DNA from: a virus
DNA: 53,271 nucleotides
Virus record (IMG/VR): IMGVR_UViG_3300034374_002820
Coordinates: 1 to 53,271 of that record
Direction: 5' to 3' (one strand)
The notes under the pieces were generated by a model. It saw only the letters and a program-made list of their open reading frames with translations, was not told the DNA's origin and did not search any database. The position numbers and the translations under genes were made by a program. Each line of letters opens with the position of its first letter. Position 1 is the first letter of the stretch. Of this stretch, positions 23,498-29,304 are shown piece by piece.

Positions 23498-23572
23498 CTA
23501 CCTCCGAGGCATGTTGGTGTTGATGATAAAAAACAGGATGATCGCAGGGATAATGAACAAGAATAAATCCAT
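23498..23572 (-). CDS. 24-residue single-span membrane micro-protein
   Basis: A 24-codon frame, MDLFLFIIPAIILF followed by FIINTNMPRR. It is almost entirely one hydrophobic helix with a positively charged end. The start overlaps the DUF932 gene stop as TAATG, and the stop is just before the next ribosome site; this exact packing supports real translation. It could be a membrane micro-regulator. Too short for homology to help. Confidence 0.5.
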   Translation of the reverse strand: MDLFLFIIPAIILFFIINTNMPRR

Positions 23573-24474
23573 TATGCTGCGATCCCACTTTGGCTATCAT
23601 TGGTCAAGGTCTTCCAAGCATCAGACTTGATCCATGAATTAACCCGAGTATTGCGTCGATCCAGACGCTCATGGTGTGTGTCATTAGCAGAACGACTAAG
23701 GCCAAATCGCTCTGAATCGTGGGATGCAAAGAATGTCATGGCGCTATACAGAGACCAGAGATTATTACCACGTACTTGGGCCTCATCAATATACTGGTCA
23801 TATAGCTTGTGACCCATACGATTGAGCCTGATACGTTCCGTAGAAGAATGCATATGACCAAGATCATCAGGATCCTCTTGTTTATTCGGGAGAATCTTTT
23901 CGATAAACCTAAGCGCATCGGAATTTTTGAGTGGCGTATTGGCCATGATGTTATAACGGGTCACCTGATTTGAATACTGGGCCAATGCCTGACCAAGAAT
24001 CCCTTCCATGTTTGGGATCTCATGCGACCCTTTGTGAACCCGTTTGAATACGTCGAACTCACCATGGATCATTCCATTGGTGCAAAAAAAATCGATAGCT
24101 CCGAACAAGACCTTATTAGAACCGGAACCGTCAAAGCTATTGTCAACGATAATACGGAACCCCAATTTGGTCTCGTGTTTATCGTTCTTAATCTGGCGCT
24201 CAATATCGGGGAACACATATTCCCGCCAAGTCCGAGCATAGCCCCGGCTCTGATGGTTAATCACATGGTAGTTCTGGTGGGGAAGCTCATTGTCAATGGC
24301 TCCTTCGACCTTGTCGAATACCTCTGGATTAGAGATAACCCGGAACTTGGAACCCACAATGCCAAGGACATTGTTTGTCTCCGGATGTAGGATTGCCTTG
24401 TGATTAGGACATTCCCCGTGAACCGTTGAAATGTTATGGACAACGGGTTCGAAATCGAGATCGATGACACTCAT
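23572..24474 (-). CDS. DUF932 family protein
   Basis: A 300-residue protein matching the DUF932 phage/plasmid-like family. It shows FRVISNPEVFD (about residue 43), FRIIVDNSFDGSGSNKVLFGAIDFFCTNGMIHGE (about 105-140; N-S-x-D-G-S and C-T-N-G-M are the family hallmarks), and a helical C-terminal half. These proteins occur widely in phages and plasmids, sometimes near recombination or anti-restriction genes, without proven function. It is followed by the 24-residue micro-protein with a one-base overlap. Confidence 0.8.
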   Translation of the reverse strand: MSVIDLDFEPVVHNISTVHGECPNHKAILHPETNNVLGIVGSKFRVISNPEVFDKVEGAIDNELPHQNYHVINHQSRGYARTWREYVFPDIERQIKNDKHETKLGFRIIVDNSFDGSGSNKVLFGAIDFFCTNGMIHGEFDVFKRVHKGSHEIPNMEGILGQALAQYSNQVTRYNIMANTPLKNSDALRFIEKILPNKQEDPDDLGHMHSSTERIRLNRMGHKLYDQYIDEAQVRGNNLWSLYSAMTFFASHDSERFGLSRSANDTHHERLDRRNTRVNSWIKSDAWKTLTNDSQSGIAA

Positions 24475-24489
24475 GATATTATTAGCTCC

Positions 24490-25146
24490 TTAGTGTTGTG
24501 GATAAGAAACGTTGGGAATCTTATGATCCCAACAAGCACGACATGTATCACACTTACCGTCTCTTGTATAGGCTTCACATGTAAACCCTACAGGCTCTGT
24601 AGAACTACTATGAACCGTGGAAGTATGTGTGAACTTTGCATAGTCCAACGGGGGCTGGTCTATGTTAGGCGATGATACCCGGACTACCATGTTGTCAGGG
24701 ATAGGCTCATTGAAAGCCCTGATAATCCGATACTCTTTTGTAGGAAGCCAGAACTTAATATCGGGTAACTGGGTAGCGATGAAGATCCAGTCACGAAGCA
24801 TCTGGACACTCTGAATATCCCCGGAATCGAAGATGCGGAAATACTTAGATTCTTCTGGGGAATCTTGTGGGATACGCTTCCTGACTAGCTCAATCATAGC
24901 GTTGCGCCATTTGATATTGTTCCGATTATAACCAGCGATCCGGTTATTATGGGACGTTACCACGGATTCATATAGGTAATTACCCCGGAGTGCATAGCAC
25001 TTGTGGCATACAGAACCCTTGATCTTAACAAGGTTACCCCCGGTCTTACACAGTTTTGCACTGATACCCCACGAAGGCCCCGGCATTTTACTGGGACGAC
25101 CAAGGTCAGATCCCACATACTCTTTGAGAACTTTAAGTGTTGTCAT
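24490..25146 (-). CDS. GP88-like cysteine-rich protein
   Basis: A 218-residue protein of the phage GP88 type. The N-terminal block SKMPGPSWGISAKLCKTGGNLVKIKGSVCHKCYALRG gives three cysteines. Then come YFRIFDSGDIQS and FWLPTKEYRII, and a C-terminal cluster GFTCEAYTRDGKCDTCRACW. The cysteines could bind zinc or an iron-sulfur cluster. Function is unknown; the family is common among early genes of actinobacterial and marine phages. The stop of the DnaJ-like gene overlaps its start by one base (TAATG), so it is coupled. Confidence 0.75.
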   Translation of the reverse strand: MTTLKVLKEYVGSDLGRPSKMPGPSWGISAKLCKTGGNLVKIKGSVCHKCYALRGNYLYESVVTSHNNRIAGYNRNNIKWRNAMIELVRKRIPQDSPEESKYFRIFDSGDIQSVQMLRDWIFIATQLPDIKFWLPTKEYRIIRAFNEPIPDNMVVRVSSPNIDQPPLDYAKFTHTSTVHSSSTEPVGFTCEAYTRDGKCDTCRACWDHKIPNVSYPQH

Positions 25147-25436
25147 TAGTGTGCTCCATATTTAACTGGCATTGCCTTGAATAAATACTCTGATTCATTG
25201 TTATGGTGTACTTCGATAGTACGATACTGGGGATAATCTTTGGCGACATCCTCGATTGATTCATAAAGATCCGCATTGACATTGTACATGCCGCCTTCCC
25301 CATGTCCACCACATTGAGTGCAGGGTACTAAACAATCCGTAATCCATGGTCCGTTCTGATTAACAGATCCACGTCGAACCGTGTATTCCCCGGTCCCTTC
25401 GCAGTGTTCGCAATTAAATATGATGCAGTATTCCAT
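25146..25436 (-). CDS. DnaJ-type zinc-finger protein, 96 aa
   Basis: The first half carries two C-x2-C-x-G-x-G elements (NCEHCEGTGEY and CTQCGGHGEG), the pattern of the DnaJ cysteine-rich zinc domain. The C-terminal half is acidic (ADLYESIEDVAKDYPQYRTIE). There is no J-domain (no HPD), so it is not a full co-chaperone. I chose the ATG at 25436, ten bases after GGAG; the GTG at 25442 is too close to that site. It may bind zinc and interact with host chaperone or replication proteins. Confidence 0.7.
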   Translation of the reverse strand: MEYCIIFNCEHCEGTGEYTVRRGSVNQNGPWITDCLVPCTQCGGHGEGGMYNVNADLYESIEDVAKDYPQYRTIEVHHNNESEYLFKAMPVKYGAH

Positions 25437-25438
25437 GG

Positions 25439-25591
25439 TCACTTAACTCCAATTAAGTTTTCTAATTCATTTTTGTTAGGCAAAGCCTCAATTTCCACTG
25501 TCTGTTCCGCAGATTCTGATTTAGGTTTCATGGCATAGCAATGGATGATGCGGGGTTCCGTTTTAGCAAACTCACAAACGTTACGTTCCAT
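25439..25591 (-). CDS. Hypothetical protein, 50 aa
   Basis: A 50-residue frame (MERNVCEFAKTEPRIIHCYA and so on, ending LENLIGVK) with AAGGAG nine bases upstream of its ATG. The stop falls between the ribosome site and ATG of the DnaJ-like gene. The same AAGGAGTTAA arrangement occurs at both ends of this gene, so neighbouring genes are tightly coupled. Not recognised. Confidence 0.6.
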   Translation of the reverse strand: MERNVCEFAKTEPRIIHCYAMKPKSESAEQTVEIEALPNKNELENLIGVK

Positions 25592-25592
25592 G

Positions 25593-25802
25593 TTATTTAA
25601 CTCCTTTGATAAGATCGTTTTCCATGGTCACTTCTGCAAAGAACTCACGTCCTAATCCGGTAATGTGGGGCCTATTGGCCACAATGATTACACCATTGGA
25701 CTTGTATTCCGGACCAAACATACTGGTCTCGATATACCTCAGACGTTTACCGATCTGGGTCTTAAGTTCTTTCTTGGAAGGATAGGTCACTATCATTGTC
25801 AT
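25593..25802 (-). CDS. Hypothetical protein, 69 aa, first gene of the main leftward operon
   Basis: A 69-residue protein starting MTMIVTYPSKKELKTQIGKRLRYIETSMFGPEY, with a beta-rich C-terminal part (GVIIVANRPHITGLGREFFAEVTM). The pattern is that of small early phage proteins of unknown role that are often found near the start of early operons. AAGGAG is nine bases upstream, and a candidate promoter lies about 50 bases upstream, so it is likely the first gene of the long leftward transcript. Confidence 0.7.
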   Translation of the reverse strand: MTMIVTYPSKKELKTQIGKRLRYIETSMFGPEYKSNGVIIVANRPHITGLGREFFAEVTMENDLIKGVK

Positions 25803-25849
25803 ATCTCTGATCTCCTTAGAGTTAGTTATTCTAAACCTTGTTTAATCAG

Positions 25850-25879
25850 ATATAAGATTATTATATATCTAGGTGACAA
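25850..25879 (-). promoter_or_regulatory. Candidate sigma70-type promoter for the leftward operon
   Basis: On the minus strand TTGTCA (25874-25879) is followed after 18 bases by TTATAT (25850-25855). Transcription would start near 25843 and give a leader of about 40 bases before the ATG at 25802, with AAGGAG at 25812-25817. A second -10-like TATAAT lies at 25860-25865 but has no good -35. Confidence 0.4.
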
Positions 25880-26114
25880 GGCTGGTTTCGATGGGCCAAG
25901 TCTGGCAACCCCACGGCACCTTGTCAAGCATCTTGTAACCCCTTGTTTTTGCAGGCTTTTTCCCGGCACCGTGGCAAAAACCACACAGTCAAGCGGTTTT
26001 TTTCCGGGCATCTCGGCTGACTAAGTCCCTGACCATAAGTGTTACTTTAATATCACAGTCAATAGAAAAACTAATGTATGTTCTTGTCATGTTCTCATAT
26101 GTTTATCAGGGGAT

Positions 26115-26287
26115 TGTTCACGGTTTGTTCCAAGTTAAACAAGATGTTCACGGTTTGTTCCCGGAGTTTTATTAAAGTTTGTTCATGGTTTGTTCCACAA
26201 CATGGGGATATGTTCACGGTTTGTTCTTAAACACCATGATCAAAGTTTGTTCACGATATGTTCTGAGGACATGTTCAGGTTAGTCTG
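26115..26287 (+). repeat. Left iteron cluster: five 16-bp direct repeats plus one divergent copy
   Basis: The 16-mer TGTTCACGGTTTGTTC occurs exactly at 26115, 26145 and 26211, with one change at 26180 (TGTTCATGG...) and two at 26248 (TGTTCACGATATGTTC). A divergent copy, TGTTCAGGTTAGTCTG, is at 26272. All point the same way, 24-37 bp apart. Each contains two TGTTC boxes 11 bp apart, about one helical turn, so a protein could bind one face. This looks like an iteron or operator array at the leftward/rightward divergence point. The stretch 25880-26114 before it holds no gene that I accept. Confidence 0.8.
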
Positions 26288-26317
26288 CTGATAAAATAAG
26301 AAACGTTCATTATAAAA

Positions 26318-26390
26318 TCATATAGATATATATATATAATTGTAATTAAGAATCATTCTCATTGTAATTAAGAACTATTCTCATTGTGAT
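26318..26390 (+). other. AT-rich segment with 22-bp direct repeats; candidate DNA-unwinding element
   Basis: Immediately right of the iterons, 26318-26341 is nearly pure A/T, including a TA run (26328-26338). A 22-bp unit follows, beginning ATTGTAATTAAGAA at 26339 and again at 26361, with a partial third start at 26383. Iterons next to an AT-rich element with its own direct repeats is the classic layout of a replication origin. Origin function is inferred. Confidence 0.5.
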
Positions 26391-26489
26391 ATAAATGTTA
26401 CAGTCAAGACAATAAGCCATGCGTCAGACGCATACCAGCCATGCAAAAAAAGCATGTGATTCCCGGGAAACTTCCTGTATAGTCCACTC

Positions 26490-26816
26490 ATGACCAAGCA
26501 GAAGGCCACGGCGGCCCAAGCCGAAAACAATATCAGCACGAACCATTCTGTTGATATTGTTATCACTGTCCCACTCAACGCCTTTGAGCAGGGCGCACCC
26601 TTAAAGGCTACTGGCGACATCCTCGCTGGCCATTGGGTCAACCTATCAGGCAATGCTTCTGTTAGCATTGTAGGCTTGCCGGAAGGCACCGATATAATCG
26701 GCACCTTTAACGGCTTCAAGAAAAGCCTTACACTCCGGCACGTAACAGAACGTGCGGAACCTAAGGCCGCCAAGGAAAAAGCCGAACGCCCCGCAGCAAT
26801 TAAGCTGTTCGGCTAA
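26490..26816 (+). CDS. Hypothetical protein, 108 aa, flanked by iteron repeats
   Basis: Not recognised. A Lys/Ala/Asn-rich N-terminus (about 18 residues) precedes a beta-rich core (VDIVITVPLNAFEQG, GHWVNLSGNASVSIVGLP, TDIIGTFNGFKKSLTLRHV). The tail is basic and alanine-rich (KAAKEKAERPAAIKLFG). There is no ribosome site; TATAGT at 26478-26483 ends six bases before the ATG, so the mRNA may be leaderless. It is the only rightward gene in the control region. The same 16-bp repeats lie on both sides, and a GC hairpin follows its stop. This suggests a self-regulated DNA-binding or origin-linked protein. A 130-codon opposite-strand frame is rejected as a shadow. Confidence 0.6.
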   Translation: MTKQKATAAQAENNISTNHSVDIVITVPLNAFEQGAPLKATGDILAGHWVNLSGNASVSIVGLPEGTDIIGTFNGFKKSLTLRHVTERAEPKAAKEKAERPAAIKLFG

Positions 26817-26832
26817 GTTAACCCGCTAAACA

Positions 26833-26859
26833 GCCCGGTCACTTTCACGGTGACCGGGC
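26833..26859 (+). terminator. Strong GC hairpin after the 108-residue gene
   Basis: A perfect 10-bp inverted repeat, GCCCGGTCAC (26833-26842) and GTGACCGGGC (26850-26859), with a 7-base loop, lies 17 bases after the stop codon. The U run is weak, so termination may be partial or the hairpin may stabilise the mRNA 3' end. It works equally on the other strand as a barrier between this gene and the leftward genes. Confidence 0.65.
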
Positions 26860-26875
26860 GAAAGCGTGCCCGGTT

Positions 26876-26977
26876 TGTTCACGTTTTGTTCTTTATGGTT
26901 TATATCCGGAGATGTTCACGGTTTGTTCCTTTGAAGATTTGCGGGAGGGAGTCTGGGGAAATGTTCAGGTTAGTCCT
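26876..26977 (+). repeat. Right iteron cluster
   Basis: Copies of the control-region 16-mer recur on the right of the 108-residue gene. TGTTCACGTTTTGTTC is at 26876 (one change), an exact TGTTCACGGTTTGTTC at 26913, and the divergent TGTTCAGGTTAGTCCTG at 26962. The order (consensus copies first, the AGGTTAGTC form last) is the same as in the left cluster, so the gene is bracketed by two similar arrays in the same orientation. Confidence 0.75.
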
Positions 26978-27003
26978 GAAGAACAGCGGAAAAGAAAAAG
27001 AGA

Positions 27004-27029
27004 GGGACCCCAGATCTCTCCGGGGCCCC
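27004..27029 (-). terminator. GC hairpin after the 31-residue gene
   Basis: In the leftward RNA GGGGCCCC (27029-27022) can pair with GGGGUCCC (27011-27004) as eight pairs including one G-U, with a 10-base loop. It begins seven bases after the stop of the small membrane gene. It is the third of three similar GC hairpins, each following a small leftward gene. Confidence 0.55.
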
Positions 27030-27035
27030 AGTGTG

Positions 27036-27131
27036 TCAGGCTCTGATGATTTCGATGTAGATTATCAGGCACGTTGCCCAGAGTATCAGAGAGATAGCGC
27101 CAGCGTGGTTAGAGAGTGAGTCCTTATACAT
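27036..27131 (-). CDS. 31-residue single-span membrane micro-protein
   Basis: The frame starts MYKDSLSNHAGAIS and continues LILWATCLIIYIEIIRA, one clear membrane helix. AAGGA lies eight bases upstream of the ATG, inside the conserved module CCTTGGTGATAGTTGGG (reverse strand) that also precedes the 60-residue gene. Having the same translation-initiation module as a neighbour strongly suggests that it is translated. Function unknown. Confidence 0.55.
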   Translation of the reverse strand: MYKDSLSNHAGAISLILWATCLIIYIEIIRA

Positions 27132-27139
27132 GGTCGTCA

Positions 27140-27179
27140 TCCTTGGTGATAGTTGGGACCCCGGGGTATCCGGGGTCCC
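27140..27179 (-). promoter_or_regulatory. Intercistronic module 2: GC hairpin plus conserved ribosome-site segment
   Basis: Arms GGGACCCCGG (27155-27164) and CCGGGGTCCC (27170-27179) form a perfect 10-bp stem with a 5-base loop. Next to it, 27140-27157 reads TCCTTGGTGATAGTTGGG, identical to 27379-27396; its reverse strand carries the ribosome site AAGGA of the next gene. The module separates the 60-residue gene from the 31-residue gene. Confidence 0.7.
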
Positions 27180-27185
27180 TAGTGA

Positions 27186-27368
27186 TCAGAGACTCATTAC
27201 GGAGTTGATTCCGCTTTCGGCTTCCATCTCGTCCAGCAGGACGTGTATCCGCTGTACTGCTTGATCGGCTTCCTCAAAGCGAGACACGTGTAGCATCATG
27301 ACCATGAAGTCCACGTTGAATCGTACTTGTTCGATCAGCGTGGTCGCAGGCTTTGTTGTGGTAGTCAT
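27186..27368 (-). CDS. Hypothetical protein, 60 aa
   Basis: A 60-residue helical protein (starts MTTTTKPATTLIEQVRFNVDFMVMMLHVSRFEEADQ) with AAGGAG nine bases upstream of the ATG. The helical pattern with methionines and charged residues suggests a small oligomeric regulator; not recognised. Each side of the gene has a GC hairpin module. It belongs to a three-gene leftward set inside the control region. Confidence 0.65.
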   Translation of the reverse strand: MTTTTKPATTLIEQVRFNVDFMVMMLHVSRFEEADQAVQRIHVLLDEMEAESGINSVMSL

Positions 27369-27378
27369 GTCTCAATTC

Positions 27379-27418
27379 TCCTTGGTGATAGTTGGGCCCC
27401 GAGTTATCCTCGGGGCCC
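27379..27418 (-). promoter_or_regulatory. Intercistronic module 1: GC hairpin plus conserved ribosome-site segment
   Basis: Perfect 10-bp arms GGGCCCCGAG (27394-27403) and CTCGGGGCCC (27409-27418), 5-base loop, lie directly after the 73-residue gene and next to TCCTTGGTGATAGTTGGG (27379-27396). No U run follows in the leftward RNA, so it probably acts in RNA processing or partial termination. Confidence 0.7.
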
Positions 27419-27426
27419 CGTGGTTA

Positions 27427-27648
27427 TCAATCGACTGTGACAGAGAAAGACATCTCCCGGACTTTCTTGTCGATCATGTCCTCGATCTCGTTCTCATAGT
27501 CGTGGATGTCGAAGCCTTCGACGCTCGAGAGCGCCGCTTCAACGACCTCTTCAACGACTGTAGGGAGACGGCTCTCGACCATCTCCGCCGCACGCTCGTC
27601 GATAATATCGAGAAGCAGTTCGACCAGTTGGGTGATTGAGTCCTGCAT
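27427..27648 (-). CDS. Hypothetical acidic protein, 73 aa
   Basis: A 73-residue, strongly acidic helical protein (starts MQDSITQLVELLLDIIDERAAEMVESRLP, then VVEEVVEAALSSVEGF and YENEIEDMIDKKVREM). GAGG lies ten bases before the ATG. Negatively charged small phage proteins of this kind can mimic DNA or bind host enzymes, but nothing specific is recognisable. It is the first of three small leftward genes; codon third positions are notably G/C-rich (CTCGAG, GACGAG) compared with the AT-rich flanks. Confidence 0.65.
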   Translation of the reverse strand: MQDSITQLVELLLDIIDERAAEMVESRLPTVVEEVVEAALSSVEGFDIHDYENEIEDMIDKKVREMSFSVTVD

Positions 27649-27670
27649 TGTCTTAAGTCCTCTGTGTTGT

Positions 27671-27688
27671 CGGATCGTGATTGATCCG
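27671..27688. promoter_or_regulatory. Inverted repeat upstream of the small leftward genes
   Basis: CGGATC (27671-27676) and GATCCG (27683-27688) form a dyad with a 6-base centre, and more GATC/ATCGATC elements follow to 27718. It lies 23-40 bases upstream of the 73-residue gene and could be an operator or leader hairpin. Four GATC sites in about 45 bp are notable near a possible origin. Confidence 0.45.
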
Positions 27689-27758
27689 ATGTATGCAGGA
27701 TCTCATAGATCGATCATGACTTACAGAAAATAATGCACCTATTTGAAATTATTTTGTA

Positions 27759-27872
27759 CCCTGTTTGTTCTTCCCGTGATTGTTCTACGGATTGTTCCCT
27801 GTTTGTTCTTCCCGTGATTGTTCTAGGGTTTGTACCCTGTTTGTTCTTCCCGTGATTGTTCTACGGATTGTT
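27759..27872 (+). repeat. Three tandem 38-bp repeats rich in TGTTC boxes
   Basis: Units begin at 27759, 27797 and 27835 with a period of exactly 38 bp. Each starts CCCTGTTTGTTCTTCCCGTG. The first and third agree over the visible unit; the second differs mainly after TGTTCTA. A partial fourth start is at 27873. Each unit holds three TGTTC-type boxes, the same half-site as in the 16-bp iterons 1.5 kb to the left, so one protein may bind both arrays. The rest of 27649-28060 holds no gene that I accept. Confidence 0.8.
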
Positions 27873-28060
27873 CCCTATACGTTCCCCAAGGTAAAAAGCA
27901 AAGCAATCTCTGTGCTAATCCAACCCACATCGCCCGAGGGGGAGGGGGAAAAATGCGCCCGTCTACTTCTGTTATAACATACCACCCCCACATAATTTCA
28001 AAATTTCAGACTTTACATAGAACAACATCTTACAAAGACCCCCCTTATGTTTTTTCTGAA

Positions 28061-28089
28061 TTACCCCACCCCCAAAAATTTTTTATAAT
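28061..28089 (+). promoter_or_regulatory. Candidate promoter for the rightward late operon
   Basis: A perfect TATAAT lies at 28084-28089 with a weak -35 TTACCC at 28061-28066 (17-base spacer). Transcription would start near 28096, about 40 bases before the first late gene. The T-rich context (TTTTTTATAATT) fits. The weak -35 suggests an activator or early/late switch. Confidence 0.4.
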
Positions 28090-28134
28090 TTGCACATCGG
28101 TGTTATCCTCGATATGAAAATAGAGGGGTCTCCT

Positions 28135-28302
28135 ATGGAGCTGCTAGAATCAGTTGGATCATTGTGGCCCATAGGGGTATCGTTCATAACACTGGTTGTT
28201 GTCCTCTCCAAAATGCACGCTGAAATCGATATCTTGAAAGAAAAAGTAAAGACATTATTTGATCTATACAACGACATACGTTCGAGTAAGAAAGACAAGT
28301 GA
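28135..28302 (+). CDS. Small membrane protein with coiled coil (holin-like)
   Basis: A 55-residue protein: MELLESVGS, then a membrane helix LWPIGVSFITLVVVLS, then a charged coiled coil KMHAEIDILKEKVKTLFDLY with a basic end. The start at 28135 has GAGGGG six bases upstream; an ATG at 28114 is possible. It is the first gene of the late operon, just before terminase. Its shape (one span plus coiled coil) is like small phage holins or lysis-timing proteins, but holin function is only a guess since another holin candidate lies in the lysis cassette. Confidence 0.6.
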   Translation: MELLESVGSLWPIGVSFITLVVVLSKMHAEIDILKEKVKTLFDLYNDIRSSKKDK

Positions 28303-28306
28303 CCAA

Positions 28307-29188
28307 ATGAGCGCCCCCCAGAAACAACCACGTCAAAGCAGGCATCTTCTTCTCCAGTACAAGGGAACCACACTGGATGAGCTAAAGGAACTTGCATCCA
28401 TCCATTCCAAGGCGGGTCATCGGATGCAGCAAACCATCCGTGACCGTAGGATCACACACGACCCTGATGCCGGAAACCCTACCGGTGATTTTTCTGAACA
28501 CTACGCACCTGCTACTCTGGGTCTCATACGAAAAGAAATTTACTACCGTGAGAGATTCGGCGGAACCACGGTCTCGGAAAAATACCCAGATCTTTTTACT
28601 GTAAAAGGCCCCAAAAGCCCTCAAGCGATAAAAAAACAGGATAAGAAATTGTTGAAACAATATGATAAGTACCTAGAGACAAAGGATCTGGATGGACCAA
28701 AGTTTTATCAGAACGGTTCCTACAAGGACATCACCCGTGTCACCCTGAGCAACGGGCTGACAATGAGAGAAGAAAAGTTTTGTCTTAACTACATCGCCAC
28801 CGCAGATCCTATTGAAGCATGGATAAAGTCAGGGTATGATCATAGTTATCCAAACTACGATGTCCATGCACGTATGTGGGTCAGGCAACCAAAGATTCAG
28901 GAAAGGATCAACGAACTAATGGAAGAAGCAAAGGAAAAGATGCGTTGGAGCGCCGACAAGGTACTGGACAGATTCGACGAAATCTACAAGAGTGCGATGG
29001 CAGAACAGGATCACACGAACGCTTCCCGTAGCATGGAGCAGATCGCCAAACATCTTGGTATGTTCATTGACCGGTCAGAGTCACGGATCGGCAATCTTGA
29101 CAGCATGAAGTCCGAAGACATCGACACCGACATTTCAAAGCTCGCTGACGTTGTCGGACTCAAGGTTGTCAATGGTGGAAAAGACTAA
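28307..29188 (+). CDS. terS: Terminase small subunit
   Basis: A 293-residue protein directly upstream of the large terminase. The helix-turn-helix region of the Terminase_2/Nu1-like type is visible in the middle: LTMREEKFCLNYIATADPIEAWIKSGY, then MWVRQPKIQERINELM. Helices RWSADKVLDRFDEIYKSAM and ASRSMEQIAKHLGMF follow, probably for oligomerisation. The N-terminal 130 residues are an extra domain rich in basic residues. I chose ATG 28307, four bases after the previous stop; the frame is open a little further but that part overlaps the membrane gene. It recognises phage DNA and starts packaging. Confidence 0.85.
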   Translation: MSAPQKQPRQSRHLLLQYKGTTLDELKELASIHSKAGHRMQQTIRDRRITHDPDAGNPTGDFSEHYAPATLGLIRKEIYYRERFGGTTVSEKYPDLFTVKGPKSPQAIKKQDKKLLKQYDKYLETKDLDGPKFYQNGSYKDITRVTLSNGLTMREEKFCLNYIATADPIEAWIKSGYDHSYPNYDVHARMWVRQPKIQERINELMEEAKEKMRWSADKVLDRFDEIYKSAMAEQDHTNASRSMEQIAKHLGMFIDRSESRIGNLDSMKSEDIDTDISKLADVVGLKVVNGGKD

Positions 29189-29304
29189 CACTGTGTCTTT
29201 GGCATTTCGGTCACACTTCGGACAATCACCTGTTCTTCAGAACATCTCCCCCTAGTATAACTCTGCACATTGATCCATCGACAGACCCCTTCGAACATAC
29301 GAAC

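Noticed and set aside
25665-26024. Rightward (119-codon) and leftward (61-codon) frames left of the iterons
   Set aside because: No ribosome sites and atypical composition. The first overlaps a well-supported leftward gene, and the candidate promoter lies within.
26115-26287. Possible CRISPR array in the control region
   Set aside because: Repeats are only 16 bp with irregular short spacers and no cas genes. Iterons fit better.
26381-26773. A 130-codon leftward frame opposite the 108-residue gene
   Set aside because: It overlaps the rightward frame almost fully and has an unnatural composition. The rightward frame is followed by a strong hairpin and flanked by repeats, so I keep only that one.
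26850-27119. An 89-codon rightward frame after the hairpin
   Set aside because: It runs through the iteron copies and opposite the 31-residue gene, with no ribosome site.
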